Source: Paenibacillus sp. ACRRX | Lineage (GTDB): Bacteria; Bacillota; Bacilli; Paenibacillales; Paenibacillaceae | Assembly (NCBI RefSeq): GCF_022346885.1 | Contig: NZ_JAKRNK010000004.1 | Span: 434,001-498,000 of the forward strand | Length of the DNA stretch: 64,000 bases | Direction: 5' to 3' | Shown: in pieces, positions 62,068 to 64,000 of the stretch | How positions within the stretch are numbered: the first letter of the stretch is position 1 | How the letters are laid out: the number at the start of each line of letters is the position of its first letter | The notes under the pieces: generated by a model | Told to the model about the DNA's origin: nothing | Databases searched by the model: none | The model's input: only the letters and a program-made list of their open reading frames with translations | Made by a program: the position numbers and the translations under genes

Positions 62068-64000
62068 ATGTCGGTTGGAACGTCTAACCGGGGGTCGGCT
62101 TGGGAGCAGTATTATGGCCCGAACCTTGGATACGTGCAAGAACAATACGAAGAGTATGTAATCAATCCTGAGGCGGTAGACGCACAATATCGGGAGCTGT
62201 TTGAACAGTACGGTCCGCCTCCAATGGATTCGTATAGTGAGCCAGCTCATTCAGCTGCATCGACTGCAGCTGTAAATAGCAGCACGTCTCCTATCGGGGA
62301 GGCCCAGCTTCAGCAAGCTGTAGCCGTCTCAAAGCTTGCTGATCATATCCGTCATTTTGGCCATTTGGCTGCAGACATTGATCCACTCGGTGCTGATTCA
62401 ATGCCGTTGCTGCAGCGTTTCGAGCCCGAGTCCTACGGTCTGACACGCGAACAGCTGCAGTCGCTCCCGGCATCATTGGTCTGGAATGAGCCTCCGGCAA
62501 ACGTCCGTACCGCATGGGACGCCATCGAGCAGTTAAAGAAGTGCTACACTCGTACAATTGCTTACGATTTTGGCCATGTTCATGACGTTAATGAGAAACG
62601 CTGGCTGCGTGCACAAGCGGAAACCGATTCGATTGAGCTGACAATTGATGAGAAGAAGAAGCTGCTCAAACGTATGATTCAAGTCGATCTGTTTGAAAAG
62701 TATATGCACAAGACCTTTGTTGGCCAGAAGCGCTTTTCCATTGAAGGAAACGATGCGCTTGTGCCAATGCTTGACGAGATTGTACTGTCCTTCGCTAAAG
62801 ACGGCGGAAAGCACATCTTGATGGGAATGGCGCACCGCGGACGCTTGAACGTACTGGCTCACGTGCTTGGCAAGCCTTACGGCGCCATCTTCTCGGAATT
62901 CCACCATTCACCGAACAAAGACTTGTACCCATCTGAGGGTTCCACAGGCATTAACTTCGGCTGGACGGGCGACGTTAAGTATCATCTCGGTGCAGATCAC
63001 GATTTCGAGCAAGATCAATTGCGAACTACCATAACACTTGCGAATAACCCGAGCCATCTCGAATATGTAAACTCGGTAGTTGAAGGCTTTGCCCGTGCTG
63101 CACAGGAAGAACGCAGCAGCCAAGGATATCCGGTTCAAGATACCGATCGAGCATTAGCTGTCCTTATGCACGGCGATGCAGCATTCCCTGGCGAAGGTAT
63201 CGTTGCCGAGACACTGAACTTTGATAAGTTGCGTGGATTTCAGAATGGAGGCACCCTCCATTTTATCGTCAACAACCGGATTGGCTTTACGACGGAAAGC
63301 TCGGATTCACGTTCCACCCTATATGCAAGCGACCTAGCCAAAGGATATGAAATTCCGATTCTGCATGTGAACGCAGATGATCCTGAAGCTTGTATTGCAG
63401 CCGTGAGAATGGCATTTGAATATCGTGATACGTTTAAGAAAGACTTCTTGATAGACCTGATCGGCTATCGCCGTCATGGTCATAATGAGATGGATGACCC
63501 AAGCTCAACGCAGCCGCTTGTATATGAGAAAGTCAACAAGCACCTGATCGCTCATCAAATATATGCGGAGAAGCTGAAGCAATCGGGCGTTCTAACAGAA
63601 GCAGACGTTCAACAGATGAAGGACGACGTTGAAGCTACATTTCAGCAAGCATATGAGAAGATGCGGGAACGGACAGCAACAGAATATCGCAATCAGAGCG
63701 ATAAGCTTCCACGTGCAAATGCTCCAATTCCGACAGATACGGGCATAGCCGTAGAGCAATTACGTGAGCTAAATGAGGCTTTGATTCAGCATCCCGAGTC
63801 ATTTACGCCTTATCCAAAGCTTGACCGTATCTTGAAGCGCCGCGCGGCAGCCTTTGTGGAAGAAGACAAGGTAGACTGGGCTTTGGCGGAAACACTCGCC
63901 TTCGCTTCCATCCTTGCAGAAGGCCAGCCAATTCGCCTGAGCGGCCAAGATGTGGAACGCGGAACATTCGCGCAGCGCCACCTGATGCTGCACGATCCAA
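62068..64000 (+). CDS. odhA: 2-oxoglutarate dehydrogenase E1 component, 3' end beyond the window
   Basis: This thiamine-diphosphate-dependent E1 subunit decarboxylates 2-oxoglutarate in the TCA cycle and passes succinyl groups to E2. The first ~644 residues are visible: N-terminal helix (WEQYYGPNLGYVQEQYEEY), then KRFSIEGNDALVPMLDEI, GMAHRGRLNVL, NPSHLEYVNSVVEG, the ThDP-binding HGDAAFPGEGIVAETLNF...VNNRIGFTT, and YRRHGHNEMDDPSSTQPLVY. The ATG at 62068 follows GAGGAGGTC; an ATG at 62061 is out of frame. The E2 gene probably lies beyond the right edge. Confidence 0.95.
   Translation, partial: MSVGTSNRGSAWEQYYGPNLGYVQEQYEEYVINPEAVDAQYRELFEQYGPPPMDSYSEPAHSAASTAAVNSSTSPIGEAQLQQAVAVSKLADHIRHFGHLAADIDPLGADSMPLLQRFEPESYGLTREQLQSLPASLVWNEPPANVRTAWDAIEQLKKCYTRTIAYDFGHVHDVNEKRWLRAQAETDSIELTIDEKKKLLKRMIQVDLFEKYMHKTFVGQKRFSIEGNDALVPMLDEIVLSFAKDGGKHILMGMAHRGRLNVLAHVLGKPYGAIFSEFHHSPNKDLYPSEGSTGINFGWTGDVKYHLGADHDFEQDQLRTTITLANNPSHLEYVNSVVEGFARAAQEERSSQGYPVQDTDRALAVLMHGDAAFPGEGIVAETLNFDKLRGFQNGGTLHFIVNNRIGFTTESSDSRSTLYASDLAKGYEIPILHVNADDPEACIAAVRMAFEYRDTFKKDFLIDLIGYRRHGHNEMDDPSSTQPLVYEKVNKHLIAHQIYAEKLKQSGVLTEADVQQMKDDVEATFQQAYEKMRERTATEYRNQSDKLPRANAPIPTDTGIAVEQLRELNEALIQHPESFTPYPKLDRILKRRAAAFVEEDKVDWALAETLAFASILAEGQPIRLSGQDVERGTFAQRHLMLHDP

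Noticed and set aside
62291-63138. Minus-strand frames within odhA
   Set aside because: Antisense shadows of a strongly conserved coding sequence.

Overview
The window looks like chromosomal DNA of a spore-forming, low-to-mid GC member of the Bacillota, most likely Paenibacillus or a close relative. The pointers are a spore-coat transglutaminase (tgl), a B. subtilis-type yeeI, the ydjFGHI (PspA) operon, a seven-gene Mrp Na+/H+ antiporter operon, the conserved order secG-rnr-smpB-ssrA, strong AGGAGG ribosome-binding sites, frequent TTG/GTG starts and abundant intrinsic terminators. The genus is inferred from gene content and style only.

Layout. 1-7.6 kb: two MFS exporters (one running off the left edge), a TetR regulator with paired operators, uridine kinase, transglutaminase, yeeI, and a secreted CAP-domain protein behind a cyclic-di-GMP-I riboswitch on the minus strand. 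8-12.8 kb: a 1587-residue LPXTG-anchored adhesin, divergent from the riboswitch gene. 13.3-19.1 kb: a visibly AT-rich minus-strand operon with a glycerophosphotransferase-like enzyme, a class V aminotransferase, a nucleotidyltransferase, LicD and two methyltransferases. It looks like a cassette that makes and attaches a phospho-amino-alcohol or aminophosphonate decoration to a surface glycopolymer. 19.7-22.2 kb: an apparently leaderless TetR gene and an SDR/hydrolase fusion sharing one operator sequence. 22.3-25.9 kb: the PspA envelope-stress operon. 26-36 kb: a GNAT/MocR pair, a Fur-marked AraC/siderophore-binding-protein/cupin group, a MerR/MFS efflux pair, a membrane hydrolase and a LytTR/DUF3021 pair.

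36-52.9 kb is a patchwork containing an ABC exporter with a TetR repressor, small unknown genes, IS3-type debris, pseudogenes, the complete mrpABCDEFG operon, a UspA/KdpD-like protein and a short tyrosine recombinase. It abuts the 3' end of the tmRNA gene ssrA (52886-53250, minus). At least four partial copies of the ssrA 3' end, all in the same orientation, lie at about 43.9, 37.8, 36.2 and 28.5 kb. The simplest reading is repeated integration of islands into the ssrA 3' end, each leaving the older end behind. Right of ssrA the backbone resumes: smpB, rnr (with an unusually long Gly/Arg-rich tail), secG, pdxK, a PadR/DUF1700/DUF4097 operon, and odhA running off the right edge.

The most interesting points are the layered ssrA fragments with the adjacent recombinase, the LicD/aminotransferase/methyltransferase cassette, the riboswitch-controlled CAP protein, the leaderless TetR with the fused SDR/hydrolase, and the Fur promoter that leads into only an 11-codon reading frame.
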